Shown here: positions 1 through 9,428 of the stretch, piece after piece | Numbering within the stretch: position 1 is the stretch's first letter | Layout: each line of letters begins with the position of its first letter | Assembly (NCBI GenBank): GCA_016212165.1 | Contig: JACRGY010000104.1 | Coordinates: forward strand, 1 to 64,000 | From: Nitrospirota bacterium | GTDB taxonomy: Bacteria > Nitrospirota > Thermodesulfovibrionia > Thermodesulfovibrionales > UBA1546 | Length of the DNA stretch: 64,000 nucleotides | Direction: 5' to 3' | Program-made: the position numbers and the translations under genes | The notes under the pieces: generated by a model | What the model saw: the letters and a program-made list of their open reading frames with translations, nothing else | Told to the model about the DNA's origin: nothing | Database searches by the model: none

Positions 1-2
1 AC

Positions 3-77
3 ATGGGTATGGCAGCAGATATCAAACAATGCCGGGAACTCTATAATGCCTGCATTGGCAAAGTAGATTGGTATTGA
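3..77 (+). CDS. C-terminal fragment of an upstream ORF (partial, hypothetical)
   Basis: Open frame from window start ending MGMAADIKQCRELYNACIGKVDWY*; stop TGA at 75-77. Confidence 0.35.
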   Translation: MGMAADIKQCRELYNACIGKVDWY

Positions 78-93
78 AATAAGCTGTGTTTTT

Positions 94-125
94 CAGGGAG
101 GCGCGATTCTTATCGTGCCTCCCTG
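94..125. terminator. Strong 14-bp hairpin, terminator- or attenuator-like
   Basis: cagggaggcgcgat-tctt-atcgtgcctccctg; no clear T-tract on either strand. Confidence 0.45.
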
Positions 126-203
126 TTAAAAGTGTATTAAGTAGTTGTATCATATTTAGCAGAATTTTTTAACCTGATAGAACGAAAGCTGTGTTGTTTG
201 TAG

Positions 204-842
204 ATGTGTAGAAATATTTATCTGCCTTTATTGGTTTTAGCTGTTTTTTTATTTCCTGCAGACAATCTGGCAGCAGATACGGCAGCTGGCAAGCTTACCG
301 TTGTTCAGGGCACTGTTACAGTAAAGAAACCGGGTGTTGAAAAAACTGTTGCTGTTGGCGAGGGGGATAGTGTTTTGGTTGGAGATGTTTTGCAGACAGG
401 GAAAGACTCAAGGGCGCAGATGGTATTCACAGACGATTCGCTTTTGAATTTATCATCAGATACAGCCTTAAGAGTGAATCAGTATATATATGACCCTGAA
501 AAAAACAGAAGAAAGGCTATTGTTAAGCTTCTGGGAGGCAAGACAAGGTTTGTCATCTATAGGGAGAGGAGCGCTGACTCGGCATTTTATATAGCAACTG
601 ATAAGGCTTCGGTAACAGCCGGTATTGCAGATTTTGCGGTAATAGCTTTGCCTGAAGAAACTGATGTGGTTGTTTTTGGGGGCGGGGCCAGCGTGAAGAA
701 TATATTTTCCCTGGCAGTGGGCGAGGTTTATATATGGACAAATCAAATGACTGCTGTAAAAAAGAAAATGCCTCCTTCCAGGCCTTCTGGAATTACATCA
801 AAGCAAAGAAAGGATTACATAAGAGATGTCAGCGGGTTTTAA
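204..842 (+). CDS. FecR-domain secreted protein
   Basis: Signal peptide; FecR-like pattern (GKLTVVQGTVTVKKPG...VGDVLQTGKDSRAQMVFTDDSLLNLSSDT). Confidence 0.75.
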   Translation: MCRNIYLPLLVLAVFLFPADNLAADTAAGKLTVVQGTVTVKKPGVEKTVAVGEGDSVLVGDVLQTGKDSRAQMVFTDDSLLNLSSDTALRVNQYIYDPEKNRRKAIVKLLGGKTRFVIYRERSADSAFYIATDKASVTAGIADFAVIALPEETDVVVFGGGASVKNIFSLAVGEVYIWTNQMTAVKKKMPPSRPSGITSKQRKDYIRDVSGF

Positions 843-1665
843 CAGGATGTCGTTGTCATATGGAATGAAAATTGTATTCTTGACAGGCGTTTTTCTGCTT
901 TCATATTTTATTCCACTAACCGGCTATGCGCAGGAATATATGATAGGCGAGGGAGATCTGCTTAAGATAAAAGTATATGACAATCCCGACCTTACTACCG
1001 AGACAAGGGTAAGCGGCGAGGGCAAGATTACATTTCCATTGATTGGTGAGGTTGAAGTAAACGGGCTGACTGCGATGGAAATCGAAAAGAAAATAGCAGT
1101 CTCTCTTGAGAACGGCTATATAAAAAAACCTCAGGTTGCTGTTTTTATAGTGGAATACAAGAGCAAGAAAGTGACTGTCCTTGGAGAGTTTACCAAGCCT
1201 GGGCTTGTCGAACTGAGGGGTAACGCCACATTAATGGAAGTCATATCAAGCGCGGGCGGCATTACGGCAAATGCAGGCGACATGCTTTATATACAGAGGA
1301 AAATTCTGAAGACAGGCAATGAAAAGAAAGAAGACATTACGCTTACTGTTTATCTCACAAAACTTCTCGAACAGGGGGATGTAACAGCAAATATTGTTGT
1401 GCTGGACGGGGACAGCATCTACGTGCCGAGGGCGGCCTTTGTGTTTGTAAATGGCGAGGTAAAGACCCCTGGCGCGTATAAGATAACAAAGGGGCTTACT
1501 GTGCTCAGGGCCATAACTCTGGCAGGCGGGTTCACGCAGAAGGCATGGAAGGGAAAGACAAAGATTATACGCAAGTCGGATAAGGGCGAGGTCACTATCA
1601 GCGGCAATATGGAAGACCTTGTAATGCCGGATGACATTGTATTTGTGCCGGAGAGTTTTTTTTAA
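826..1665 (+). CDS. Polysaccharide export protein (Wza-like, SLBB)
   Basis: YMIGEGDLLKIKVYDNPDLTTETRVSGEGKITFPLIGEV; repeated SLBB-like segments. Confidence 0.88.
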   Translation: MSAGFNRMSLSYGMKIVFLTGVFLLSYFIPLTGYAQEYMIGEGDLLKIKVYDNPDLTTETRVSGEGKITFPLIGEVEVNGLTAMEIEKKIAVSLENGYIKKPQVAVFIVEYKSKKVTVLGEFTKPGLVELRGNATLMEVISSAGGITANAGDMLYIQRKILKTGNEKKEDITLTVYLTKLLEQGDVTANIVVLDGDSIYVPRAAFVFVNGEVKTPGAYKITKGLTVLRAITLAGGFTQKAWKGKTKIIRKSDKGEVTISGNMEDLVMPDDIVFVPESFF

Positions 1666-1675
1666 GGAGGAATAG

Positions 1676-3889
1676 ATGCAGTCAAAAGACGAAGATATAC
1701 ATCTGCTGGATTACTGGCGGGTGCTCTTAAAAAGAAGGAATATTGCATTGACGTTTTTTGCTGTTGTGGCAGGCCTGGTTGCTGTATATTCCTTTCTGGC
1801 AACCCCTGTATATCAGGGCACCGCACAGGTATTATTTGAACTTGAGAATAATCAGACCATGACATTTGGTGAAGGCGGAGCAGCCTATATCCAGATGAAA
1901 AATCCTGCTGAATACTATCAGACGCAGAAGGAGATACTCGGGAGCAGGGCCTTTGCAGACAGGGTTGTCAGGAAGATGCAGCTCGATAAAAATCCATATT
2001 ATCTTGAAAAGAAGGAGAAGGCCAAAAACAGTTTCCCTGGTGTTATAATCCGGAAGGTTAAAGAGGCTGTTATCAGCCTGTTCCCTGCGAAAAAAACGTC
2101 CGACCCTTTTCCTGGTGTAGCGCTGTTGCAGGAGGTTGACCCTGCTCTTACTGACATAGTGCTTAACGAAATAGATGTTGAACTTGGCAAGGCCAACAAT
2201 ATTATGAAGATTCACTATAATTCTGAAAACCCGACTGTTGCAGCTGTTATGGCAACCGGCACTGCAAGCTCATATATAGAGCATAACCTTGATATACGCG
2301 TTAAACCTTTCAAGGATGCCGTGGAGTGGCTGTCAGCGAGGGTGACTGAATCAAAGTCAAAGGTAGAGGAGACCGAAAAGGAACTCCAGCAGTACAGGGA
2401 GGGCAAAGGCATAGTATCGTTTGAGACAAAGGAAAATGTTATTACCCAGAAACTTCAGGAACTGGTTTCTCAGCTGGTGCAGACAGAGGGAAAACGTCAG
2501 GAAGCAGAGATAAAATACAGACAGATACAGTCTGTTATTGACAGGTCTGAACTCCTTACGACTGTTCCCGATATTATGAACAACCTTGTGATTCAGGGTC
2601 TGCGAAATGATGAGCTTACAATTAAAAAACAGCTGTCGGACCTATCTGATAAATACGGGGCAAAACACCCGCAGATAGTGAAGGCAAATTCCCAGCTGGA
2701 GATGGTGCAGAAGAATATTATTGCAGAAGCCAGGAAAATGTTGAATGCAGCCAAGACAGATTATGAGATTGCGCTGAGCAGAGAGACTTCCCTGAGGAGG
2801 ACTATTGATGGCCAGAAGCAGGAGGTCTTTGACCTGAGCAGGAAGGCCATTGATTTCAATGTGATTGCAGGAGAGTCCGGCAGCAATAAGCAATTTTATG
2901 AACTGCTTCTTAAAAAACTGCAGGAGGCGTCTCTCTCAAGCGGCATCAATATATCAAATGCCCAGATTGTTGACAGCGCTGTTATCCCCAAGTCTCCTGT
3001 AAAACCCAACAGAGGATTGAATATGCTTCTTGCAACAATGGCGGGGCTTTTGGGAGGTATTTTTGCAGCCTTTTTTGTTGAATACATGGACGATTCAATA
3101 AAAACTACAGAGGATGTAGATAAGGCTCTGGGCCTGCCGTTTCTGGGTTTGATTCCATCAGAAAAGGGGAAAGGCCCTTTATACATATCATCAGATTCAA
3201 AATCTATAATTGCCGAGGCTTACAGGACAGTACGCACCGGCATTATACTTTCCGCTGCCGGGGAACCGCCCAGGGTTCTTCTTGTTACAAGCACAGTTCC
3301 GGAAGAAGGCAAGACAACAACTTCTGCCAATCTTGCAATTGCAATGGCGCAGATGGGAGAGAAGGTGCTTGTTATAGACGGAGATATGAGGAGGCACAAT
3401 CTCCATGAGGTATTTAATCTGGATAACACAATCGGCATCAGCGACATAATTGTCGGGCGTGAGACTCTTGCAAGCGCAGTTAAATACATAGAAGGGATGC
3501 CCAACATGAACGTAATTACCGGCGGCACCCTTGCGCCAAACCCGTCAGAACTCCTGGGTTCCAACCGCATGAAGGAATTGCTGGCAGCGATGAGAGAAAA
3601 GTATGACCGGGTTATAATTGATTCACCGCCCCTGATGGCTTGTTCCGATTCACTTGTATTATCAAAACTTTCAGATGGTGTAATTATAGTTATATGGGGA
3701 GGGGTGACAAGCAGAGGCATAATAAAAAAGGCCGGCCAGTCCCTGCTGGGTGTTAATGCAAAAATACTTGGTGTTGTGCTTAACAAAATTGTCATTACAA
3801 AGAGAAATTCATATTATTATCCCCACTATAATTACAGCAATTATTATTCAGGAGAGAGAGACAGGAAGAAGAAAAAGAAAAAGGCATGA
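1676..3889 (+). CDS. Polysaccharide biosynthesis tyrosine autokinase (Wzz + BY-kinase)
   Basis: N-terminal Wzz; Walker A STVPEEGKTTTSANLA; DGDMRR; Tyr-rich tail SYYYPHYNYSNYYSG. Confidence 0.92.
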   Translation: MQSKDEDIHLLDYWRVLLKRRNIALTFFAVVAGLVAVYSFLATPVYQGTAQVLFELENNQTMTFGEGGAAYIQMKNPAEYYQTQKEILGSRAFADRVVRKMQLDKNPYYLEKKEKAKNSFPGVIIRKVKEAVISLFPAKKTSDPFPGVALLQEVDPALTDIVLNEIDVELGKANNIMKIHYNSENPTVAAVMATGTASSYIEHNLDIRVKPFKDAVEWLSARVTESKSKVEETEKELQQYREGKGIVSFETKENVITQKLQELVSQLVQTEGKRQEAEIKYRQIQSVIDRSELLTTVPDIMNNLVIQGLRNDELTIKKQLSDLSDKYGAKHPQIVKANSQLEMVQKNIIAEARKMLNAAKTDYEIALSRETSLRRTIDGQKQEVFDLSRKAIDFNVIAGESGSNKQFYELLLKKLQEASLSSGINISNAQIVDSAVIPKSPVKPNRGLNMLLATMAGLLGGIFAAFFVEYMDDSIKTTEDVDKALGLPFLGLIPSEKGKGPLYISSDSKSIIAEAYRTVRTGIILSAAGEPPRVLLVTSTVPEEGKTTTSANLAIAMAQMGEKVLVIDGDMRRHNLHEVFNLDNTIGISDIIVGRETLASAVKYIEGMPNMNVITGGTLAPNPSELLGSNRMKELLAAMREKYDRVIIDSPPLMACSDSLVLSKLSDGVIIVIWGGVTSRGIIKKAGQSLLGVNAKILGVVLNKIVITKRNSYYYPHYNYSNYYSGERDRKKKKKKA

Positions 3890-4671
3890 TAGATATCCAC
3901 TGTCATATACTTCCGGGTATAGATGACGGTCCTGAAACAATAGATGAAGCTGTTGAAATGTGCCGCATGGCGCATGCCGACGGCGTAAAAACAATAGTTG
4001 CCACCCCGCATTTCAATCCCGGTGTTTATGAACCCGCCTCTGCAAAGGTTTTTGGACTGGCAGCTGAACTTGAGACAAGGGCAAAAGAAAAAGGGATTGA
4101 TATAAGGATATTGCCCGGCGCTGATGTTGCTGTTACCCCGGAATTGCCCGGACATTTAAAAAAGGAAGAATATCTGACAATCAACAGTACCGGCAGATAC
4201 TTCCTTGCAGAATTTCCGCCTGCGTCGGTCCCGCCTAAATGGGATGCATTCCTGCTTTCATTATTGAGTTCAGGCATGGTTCCGATAATTACCCATCCTG
4301 AGAGGAATGCATGGTTTATGGAGCATCCTGACGCCTTATATTCTATTGTAAGCAGAGGCGTTATGGTACAGATAACTGCAATGAGCATAACAGGCGCTTT
4401 TGGCGAAGATATACAGAGATACAGTATTTTTCTCCTTCAAAATAATCTTGTGCATGTGATTGCCACTGATGCCCACTCTGCTGCTTACAGGCCGCCGCTG
4501 CTGTCAGAGGCTGTAAAAATGTCTTCGGATATGATAGGGGAAGATAAAGCCAAAGCACTGGTAACAACCATTCCTGTCGCAATCATAGAAGGGAAATCTG
4601 TTTCACTGCCTGAGCCTGTTCGGCCTCGCGGGAAGAAAAAAGGATGGCTTCAGAAAGTATTTCTCCACTAA
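3886..4671 (+). CDS. CpsB/YwqE-type PHP tyrosine-protein phosphatase
   Basis: MIDIHCHILPGIDDGPET; adjacent to BY-kinase with 4-nt overlap. Confidence 0.9.
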   Translation: MIDIHCHILPGIDDGPETIDEAVEMCRMAHADGVKTIVATPHFNPGVYEPASAKVFGLAAELETRAKEKGIDIRILPGADVAVTPELPGHLKKEEYLTINSTGRYFLAEFPPASVPPKWDAFLLSLLSSGMVPIITHPERNAWFMEHPDALYSIVSRGVMVQITAMSITGAFGEDIQRYSIFLLQNNLVHVIATDAHSAAYRPPLLSEAVKMSSDMIGEDKAKALVTTIPVAIIEGKSVSLPEPVRPRGKKKGWLQKVFLH

Positions 4672-6122
4672 AAGGCAACAAGGGAGGATTACTCGATGCC
4701 GTAATAGAAAGAGGCATTATCCTTCTTTTGATATTTACTCCATTAGCTATCGGGACCGTGCAGCAATGGTCTATAGCCATTATGGAGATAGTTGCTTTTA
4801 TTGTATTTGGCGCATGGCTGATGAAAGCGCAGGGCGCAAAGCGCATAGAGCAGGGAGCAGAGGGCAGAGAGCAAGGAGCAAAACCCCTGTTGCTGATTTT
4901 TATTGGCAGCCTCATACTTATTACAATCCTTCAGATTATTCCTTTGTCCGAACAGCTTCTGTCATTAATTTCACCTTCCAGCAGCAGCGTATATAAAACA
5001 TTCACAAACGATGCTGCCGGCAGTTGGCGGACCATAAGTATTTATCCGGATGCTACGAGAGGGGAACTCTTCAAGCTTCTCTCGTATGCAGCTATTTTCC
5101 TTGTAATAATTAATCATTACAGGACAAGGGCGCAGGTATACGGCATCATCCATACCGTAATTTATATTGGATGCTTTCTGGTAATATTTGCAATAATCCA
5201 GAAAATGACATGGAACGGAAGGCTTTTCTGGTTTTATCCCTTAAGGCAGAACCTGAATTCTGACATGGCTTATATCTGGGGCCCCTATATAAATCACAAT
5301 CATTTTGCAGGATATTTAGAGATGGCAATACCTCTGGCTATGGGGTTTCTGCTTTATAAGGCATCAAATATAAAGAGCCTGCCCGGAATTCCATTGAGTA
5401 AAAAAATTGCCAATTTTTCAGACAGCGGCAGCATTGTGCCAATGGTTTTTTTGTCCCTGAGTGTCTTAATTATGTCCGGCGGCCTTTTTATAAGTTTATC
5501 AAGAGGAGGCATAATAGGTTTTACAGTATCAATGGTTTTTTTTACAGGCATAACACGCACAAGAAGGTCCTTAAGGAAAAAGGCAGGGGTTTTTGCATTG
5601 TTGGGGATTTTAATATTTTTCGGGGTTGTGATGACAAGCTGGAGCCGCATAGAAGACAGATTTCAGGAGATAGGAAAAGAAGGCAGGATAATGAGGATAT
5701 ATGTATGGCGCGACACAGCAAATATTATCAAAGACTTTCCTGCCTTTGGAACAGGGCTGGGTACATTCAGAAGCATTTATCCGCAATACCAGACAAAATA
5801 CTCGCAATTCTTATTTGAACATGCAGAGAATGATTATATCGAGATATTGACTGATACGGGTTTTGCTGGATTTACGGTTGTAATAAGTATGGTTATTGTA
5901 TTTTTCTGCGCTGTTATTAAGGCATGGCGCCGGAGGCACAATATATTTGTAAAGTGTATGGTTGCAGGCGGGCTTTCTTCCTGCGTTGCCATAGCAGCTC
6001 ACAGTTTTACGGATTTTAACATGCGCATTCCGGCAAACGCCCTGCTGCTGACAGTAATAGCAGCGCTCACCTATGCAGCCGTCTACAATGTGAGGGAGAA
6101 GAAAGCACATGAAAGTAATTAA
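4644..6122 (+). CDS. O-antigen ligase/polymerase-like membrane protein (Wzy_C family)
   Basis: Multi-TM; SLSRGGIIGF and HAENDYIEILTDTGFAGF motifs. Confidence 0.82.
   Translation: MASESISPLKGNKGGLLDAVIERGIILLLIFTPLAIGTVQQWSIAIMEIVAFIVFGAWLMKAQGAKRIEQGAEGREQGAKPLLLIFIGSLILITILQIIPLSEQLLSLISPSSSSVYKTFTNDAAGSWRTISIYPDATRGELFKLLSYAAIFLVIINHYRTRAQVYGIIHTVIYIGCFLVIFAIIQKMTWNGRLFWFYPLRQNLNSDMAYIWGPYINHNHFAGYLEMAIPLAMGFLLYKASNIKSLPGIPLSKKIANFSDSGSIVPMVFLSLSVLIMSGGLFISLSRGGIIGFTVSMVFFTGITRTRRSLRKKAGVFALLGILIFFGVVMTSWSRIEDRFQEIGKEGRIMRIYVWRDTANIIKDFPAFGTGLGTFRSIYPQYQTKYSQFLFEHAENDYIEILTDTGFAGFTVVISMVIVFFCAVIKAWRRRHNIFVKCMVAGGLSSCVAIAAHSFTDFNMRIPANALLLTVIAALTYAAVYNVREKKAHESN
4827..4882 (+). repeat. Phased heptamer array (8 x 7 nt) inside the Wzy-like ORF
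   Basis: gcgcagg gcgcaaa gcgcata gagcagg gagcaga gggcaga gagcaag gagcaaa. Confidence 0.85.
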
Positions 6123-6873
6123 ACCACTGGTTATTTTCTTGGTTATTGGTATTTTTCTGTCTTTTCCCGCGCGGGCTCTTATGGCGGATTATTATTACAA
6201 CAGGGTATCCCGCATCCTTGACGACAGGTCAACAGAGCACAGAGATTTTAAAGCCATTTCAGGCGATACAATGGCAAGTTACAATGATGCGATAAAATCT
6301 TTGAATAAGGCAGCAGCTATTGTTCCGTCAAGGCCTGTTTATTACAAAGCCCTGTCAGATATCTACGCAAAGCTGGGAAGATGGGCCGAGAACATGGATG
6401 CCGTGAATGCCCCATTGCCGGCTGATGCCCCATCAAGCCAGGAAGCCTTCAGGACTGCAATCAAGCACCTTAATAAGGCAATCTCACTTGAACCTACAAA
6501 TCCGGATTATCACCTTGCGCTTGGCAGGTTATATGATGCAACAGCAGGCGACAGGCCATATTCCGATAATGAATTTCAAAGAGCGCTTAAGGCATATCCT
6601 GTAAATGCTCCCTTAAGGTCTGCGGTTGCAAAGCACTATCTCCTTACAGGTAAAAACGGAGACGCCCTTGAACAGGCGAGGATACTTGCAAGGATTGATG
6701 AGAGTTACAGGGCCTCTGCTCCTGCAAGGCTGGCCAGCTATCTCTTTGGAGCGTTCGAGATAGCATGGAGGGTTTCAGGAGATACAGAGGTGGTAAAGGG
6801 CATGGCCCCTGATAACCCTGATGCAAAAGAGGTGCTTAGATTGTTTCTGGAGTGGAAGGGGATAGAGGAATAG
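6109..6873 (+). CDS. Tetratricopeptide-repeat protein of EPS locus
   Basis: TPR-like repeats (AIKSLNKAAAIVPSRPVYYKALSDIYAKLG; AIKHLNKAISLEPTNPDYHLALGRLY). Confidence 0.75.
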   Translation: MKVIKPLVIFLVIGIFLSFPARALMADYYYNRVSRILDDRSTEHRDFKAISGDTMASYNDAIKSLNKAAAIVPSRPVYYKALSDIYAKLGRWAENMDAVNAPLPADAPSSQEAFRTAIKHLNKAISLEPTNPDYHLALGRLYDATAGDRPYSDNEFQRALKAYPVNAPLRSAVAKHYLLTGKNGDALEQARILARIDESYRASAPARLASYLFGAFEIAWRVSGDTEVVKGMAPDNPDAKEVLRLFLEWKGIEE

Positions 6874-6883
6874 AGACGTGAAA

Positions 6884-6972
6884 GTAGTTATTAAGAGTTA
6901 TTAGGCATTGTTATTAAATTGTTATTAAGTAGTTAGTCGTAGTTATTAATAGGTAGTTATTGTTATTGTGGA
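6884..6972. repeat. GTTATTA-rich tract upstream of four-helix-bundle gene
   Basis: Repeated gttatta/agttatt words. Confidence 0.7.
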
Positions 6973-6981
6973 GGGGATTAA

Positions 6982-7350
6982 TTGGAGCTTGAAAAACTAA
7001 ACGTTTACCAGATTGCAAGGGAACTCAGTTTAATTGGATGGGATATTTACAAAGGCATGAAAAATGAGCATAGGTTTTCTATCGGCCAACAGTTCTTAAG
7101 GTCCATTGACTCAATAGGCGCAAACATTGCCGAGGGATACGGAAGATATCATTACTTGGACTCAGCAAAATTTTATTATAATGCAAGAGGATCTCTATGG
7201 GAAGCAAAACACTGGACATCACTGCTTCAGGAGAGGAAGTTAATTGATAAGGGAACATACGCAGATCTAAACGGGAGATTGGAAGTCCTTGGGGTAAAAC
7301 TTAATAACTTCATCTCTGCAATCAAGGCAAAAGCAAATACCCATAAATGA
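6982..7350 (+). CDS. Four-helix-bundle protein (S23 rRNA intervening-sequence/bAvd-like family); TTG start
   Basis: LNVYQIARELSLIGWDIYKGM...SIGQQFLRSIDSIGANIAEGYGR typical of the S23/IVP family; GGAGGGG upstream. Confidence 0.85.
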   Translation: MELEKLNVYQIARELSLIGWDIYKGMKNEHRFSIGQQFLRSIDSIGANIAEGYGRYHYLDSAKFYYNARGSLWEAKHWTSLLQERKLIDKGTYADLNGRLEVLGVKLNNFISAIKAKANTHK

Positions 7351-7364
7351 TTTTTGGAAGTAAA

Positions 7365-7442
7365 GGTTATTATTAAGTTATTAGGAGTTATTGGGTTATT
7401 GGTAGTTAATAACAATGAATAACTTAATAACCCTTAATAACC
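7365..7442. repeat. GTTATTA followed by TAATAAC tract, hairpin-capable
   Basis: ggttattattaagttattaggagttattgggttatt...aataacttaataacccttaataacc. Confidence 0.7.
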
Positions 7443-7462
7443 ATGACTCTCGGAGTTAAATC

Positions 7463-8059
7463 ATGAAGAAAAACCACGTAGTCTGGCATAAAGTTAATGT
7501 GAACAGGCAAGACCGAAATCACCTTAATAACCATAAGAGCGGGCTTCTCTGGTTCACCGGCCTGTCTGCTTCAGGGAAGTCAACAATTGCGCACAGCGTT
7601 GAAAAGCAACTTTTTAAACGCGGATTCCGCACGTATGTGCTTGACGGCGATAATGTAAGGCACGGCATAAACAGCAATCTCGGTTTCAGCCGTGAAGATA
7701 GGAAGGAAAACCTTCGAAGGATTGCAGAGGTCTCAATGCTTTTTGTTGATGCAGGCATTCTTGTGCTCGCAGCATTTATCTCTCCGTACAAGGCAGACAG
7801 GGAATATATCAGGAAACAATTTGAAGGTGATAATTTCCTTGAGATATACGTGAAATGTCCTGTAGAAGAATGTGAAAAGCGCGATCCAAAAGGCCAGTAC
7901 AAAAAGGCAAGGGCAGGGATAATAAAAAATTATACAGGTGTTTCTGCTCCGTATGAAGAACCTGAAAATCCTGACCTGATATTAGATACAGAAAAAAAGC
8001 CACTCAAAGAATCTGTGGATGCGGTTATTGATTTGTTGGCTGAGAGAGGTTATTTGTAG
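7463..8059 (+). CDS. cysC: Adenylyl-sulfate kinase
   Basis: WFTGLSASGKSTIA; LDGDNVRHGINSNLGFSREDRKENLRR; CPVEECEKRDPKGQYKKARAG. Confidence 0.93.
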   Translation: MKKNHVVWHKVNVNRQDRNHLNNHKSGLLWFTGLSASGKSTIAHSVEKQLFKRGFRTYVLDGDNVRHGINSNLGFSREDRKENLRRIAEVSMLFVDAGILVLAAFISPYKADREYIRKQFEGDNFLEIYVKCPVEECEKRDPKGQYKKARAGIIKNYTGVSAPYEEPENPDLILDTEKKPLKESVDAVIDLLAERGYL

Positions 8060-8178
8060 TTATTAAAAGGTAGTAAGGTAATTTATTGTAAGTTGTAGTT
8101 ATTAATTAGTTAGTTATTGGTATTAATAAAAATAACCACAAATAACAATTAATGACGTAATAACCCTTAATAACTAAT
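8058..8178. repeat. Second GTTATTA then TAATAAC tract
   Basis: Shares exact taataacccttaataac (8158-8174) with 7425-7441. Confidence 0.7.
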
Positions 8179-8261
8179 TCAGGCAATGCTCTGCGCTCTG
8201 CTCTTAAACCGTGTCCCTCTTAGGTTATAATGCTGAGAAACAACATCCCCAATTCTGGATT

Positions 8262-9428
8262 ATGAAAAAGCTTTTAATCGTATTCGGCACACGCCCTGAG
8301 GCCATTAAGATGGCCCCGGTGATAAAAGAACTGCAAAAGCATCCTAATCTGTTTAAAACATTGGTTTGCGTTACCGCGCAGCACCGGGAGATGCTCGACC
8401 AGGTTTTGGACCTCTTCGAGATACGCCCTGATTTTGATCTCGACATCATGGCCCCTGGTCAGGGCCTGCATGAGGTTGCCGCAAACGTCCTCATGCAGAT
8501 GAAAGGCGTTCTCGACGAGGTAAGGCCGGACATTGTGTTAGTACATGGCGATACGACTACGACTATGATGGCAAGCCTCGCCTCTTTTTATTCCGGTATA
8601 CCGGTCGGGCATGTGGAGGCAGGATTGAGAACAGGGAACAAGCGCGCACCGTTCCCGGAGGAGATCAACAGGAGGGTAGCCGGTTGCATTGCCGACCTGC
8701 ACTTTGCACCTACCGCGAAGGCGAAGGAAAACCTGCTGTACGAGGGGACTGCGGAAGAAACAATATTCGTCACGGGGAATACAGTCATTGACGCCCTCTT
8801 TATGGTAGCAGACGAAATCAATCGCAATAATCTGACTCTTGGTATAATCGAACGCCTGACGAGTCAGTATCCCGCTTTCAAAAGGATTCTGGCGGATACA
8901 GGACAGGAGCGCGCGAAGCGGCTGATACTGGTGACCGGCCATCGCAGGGAAAATTTCGGCCCCGGATTCGAGAATATCTGTCGGGCGTTAAAGGAGATTG
9001 CAAACACCCGCCCGGATGTGGAGATACTATACCCGGTCCATTTAAATCCAAACGTGCAGGAACCCGTGATGCGCATTTTGGCTGGAGTGGACAATATTCA
9101 TTTGATCGCGCCTGTTGATTATCTTCTTTTCGTGTATCTCATGGGCAGGGCACACTTCATCATTACGGATTCCGGCGGGGTGCAGGAAGAAGCGCCCTCT
9201 TTGGGCAAGCCTGTTCTGGTGATGCGGGAGACCACTGAGCGCCCTGAGGCGGTGGAAGCCGGGACAGTGAAACTCGTAGGTACCGATAAGGAAAGAATCG
9301 TTAAAGAAGCGCTTGAATTGCTGAATAATGAGTCGGCCTACACAACGATGTCGCAGGCCCATAATCCGTATGGAGATGGAAAAGCAGCGAAACGTATTGT
9401 CGAAGTAATTATAGGGAATTGCAGGTAA
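8262..9428 (+). CDS. wecB: UDP-N-acetylglucosamine 2-epimerase (non-hydrolysing)
   Basis: [75 protein letters not shown]. Confidence 0.93.
   Translation: MKKLLIVFGTRPEAIKMAPVIKELQKHPNLFKTLVCVTAQHREMLDQVLDLFEIRPDFDLDIMAPGQGLHEVAANVLMQMKGVLDEVRPDIVLVHGDTTTTMMASLASFYSGIPVGHVEAGLRTGNKRAPFPEEINRRVAGCIADLHFAPTAKAKENLLYEGTAEETIFVTGNTVIDALFMVADEINRNNLTLGIIERLTSQYPAFKRILADTGQERAKRLILVTGHRRENFGPGFENICRALKEIANTRPDVEILYPVHLNPNVQEPVMRILAGVDNIHLIAPVDYLLFVYLMGRAHFIITDSGGVQEEAPSLGKPVLVMRETTERPEAVEAGTVKLVGTDKERIVKEALELLNNESAYTTMSQAHNPYGDGKAAKRIVEVIIGNCR

Noticed and set aside
468-746. Many antisense ORFs of 60-190 aa in the ORF track, e.g. 468-746, 3220-3795, 13913-14491, 52884-53552, 34773-35300
   Set aside because: They lie opposite well-supported genes, lack family motifs and look like shadow ORFs.
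7522-7534. ccttaataaccat in the cysC 5' coding region, identical to part of the upstream tract (7432-7444)
   Set aside because: It encodes LNNHK, close to the conserved CysC LNxHK motif; most likely coincidence.
6884-8178. GTTATTA/TAATAAC tracts considered as a CRISPR array
   Set aside because: Units are short and irregular with no spacer-length regularity and no cas genes.
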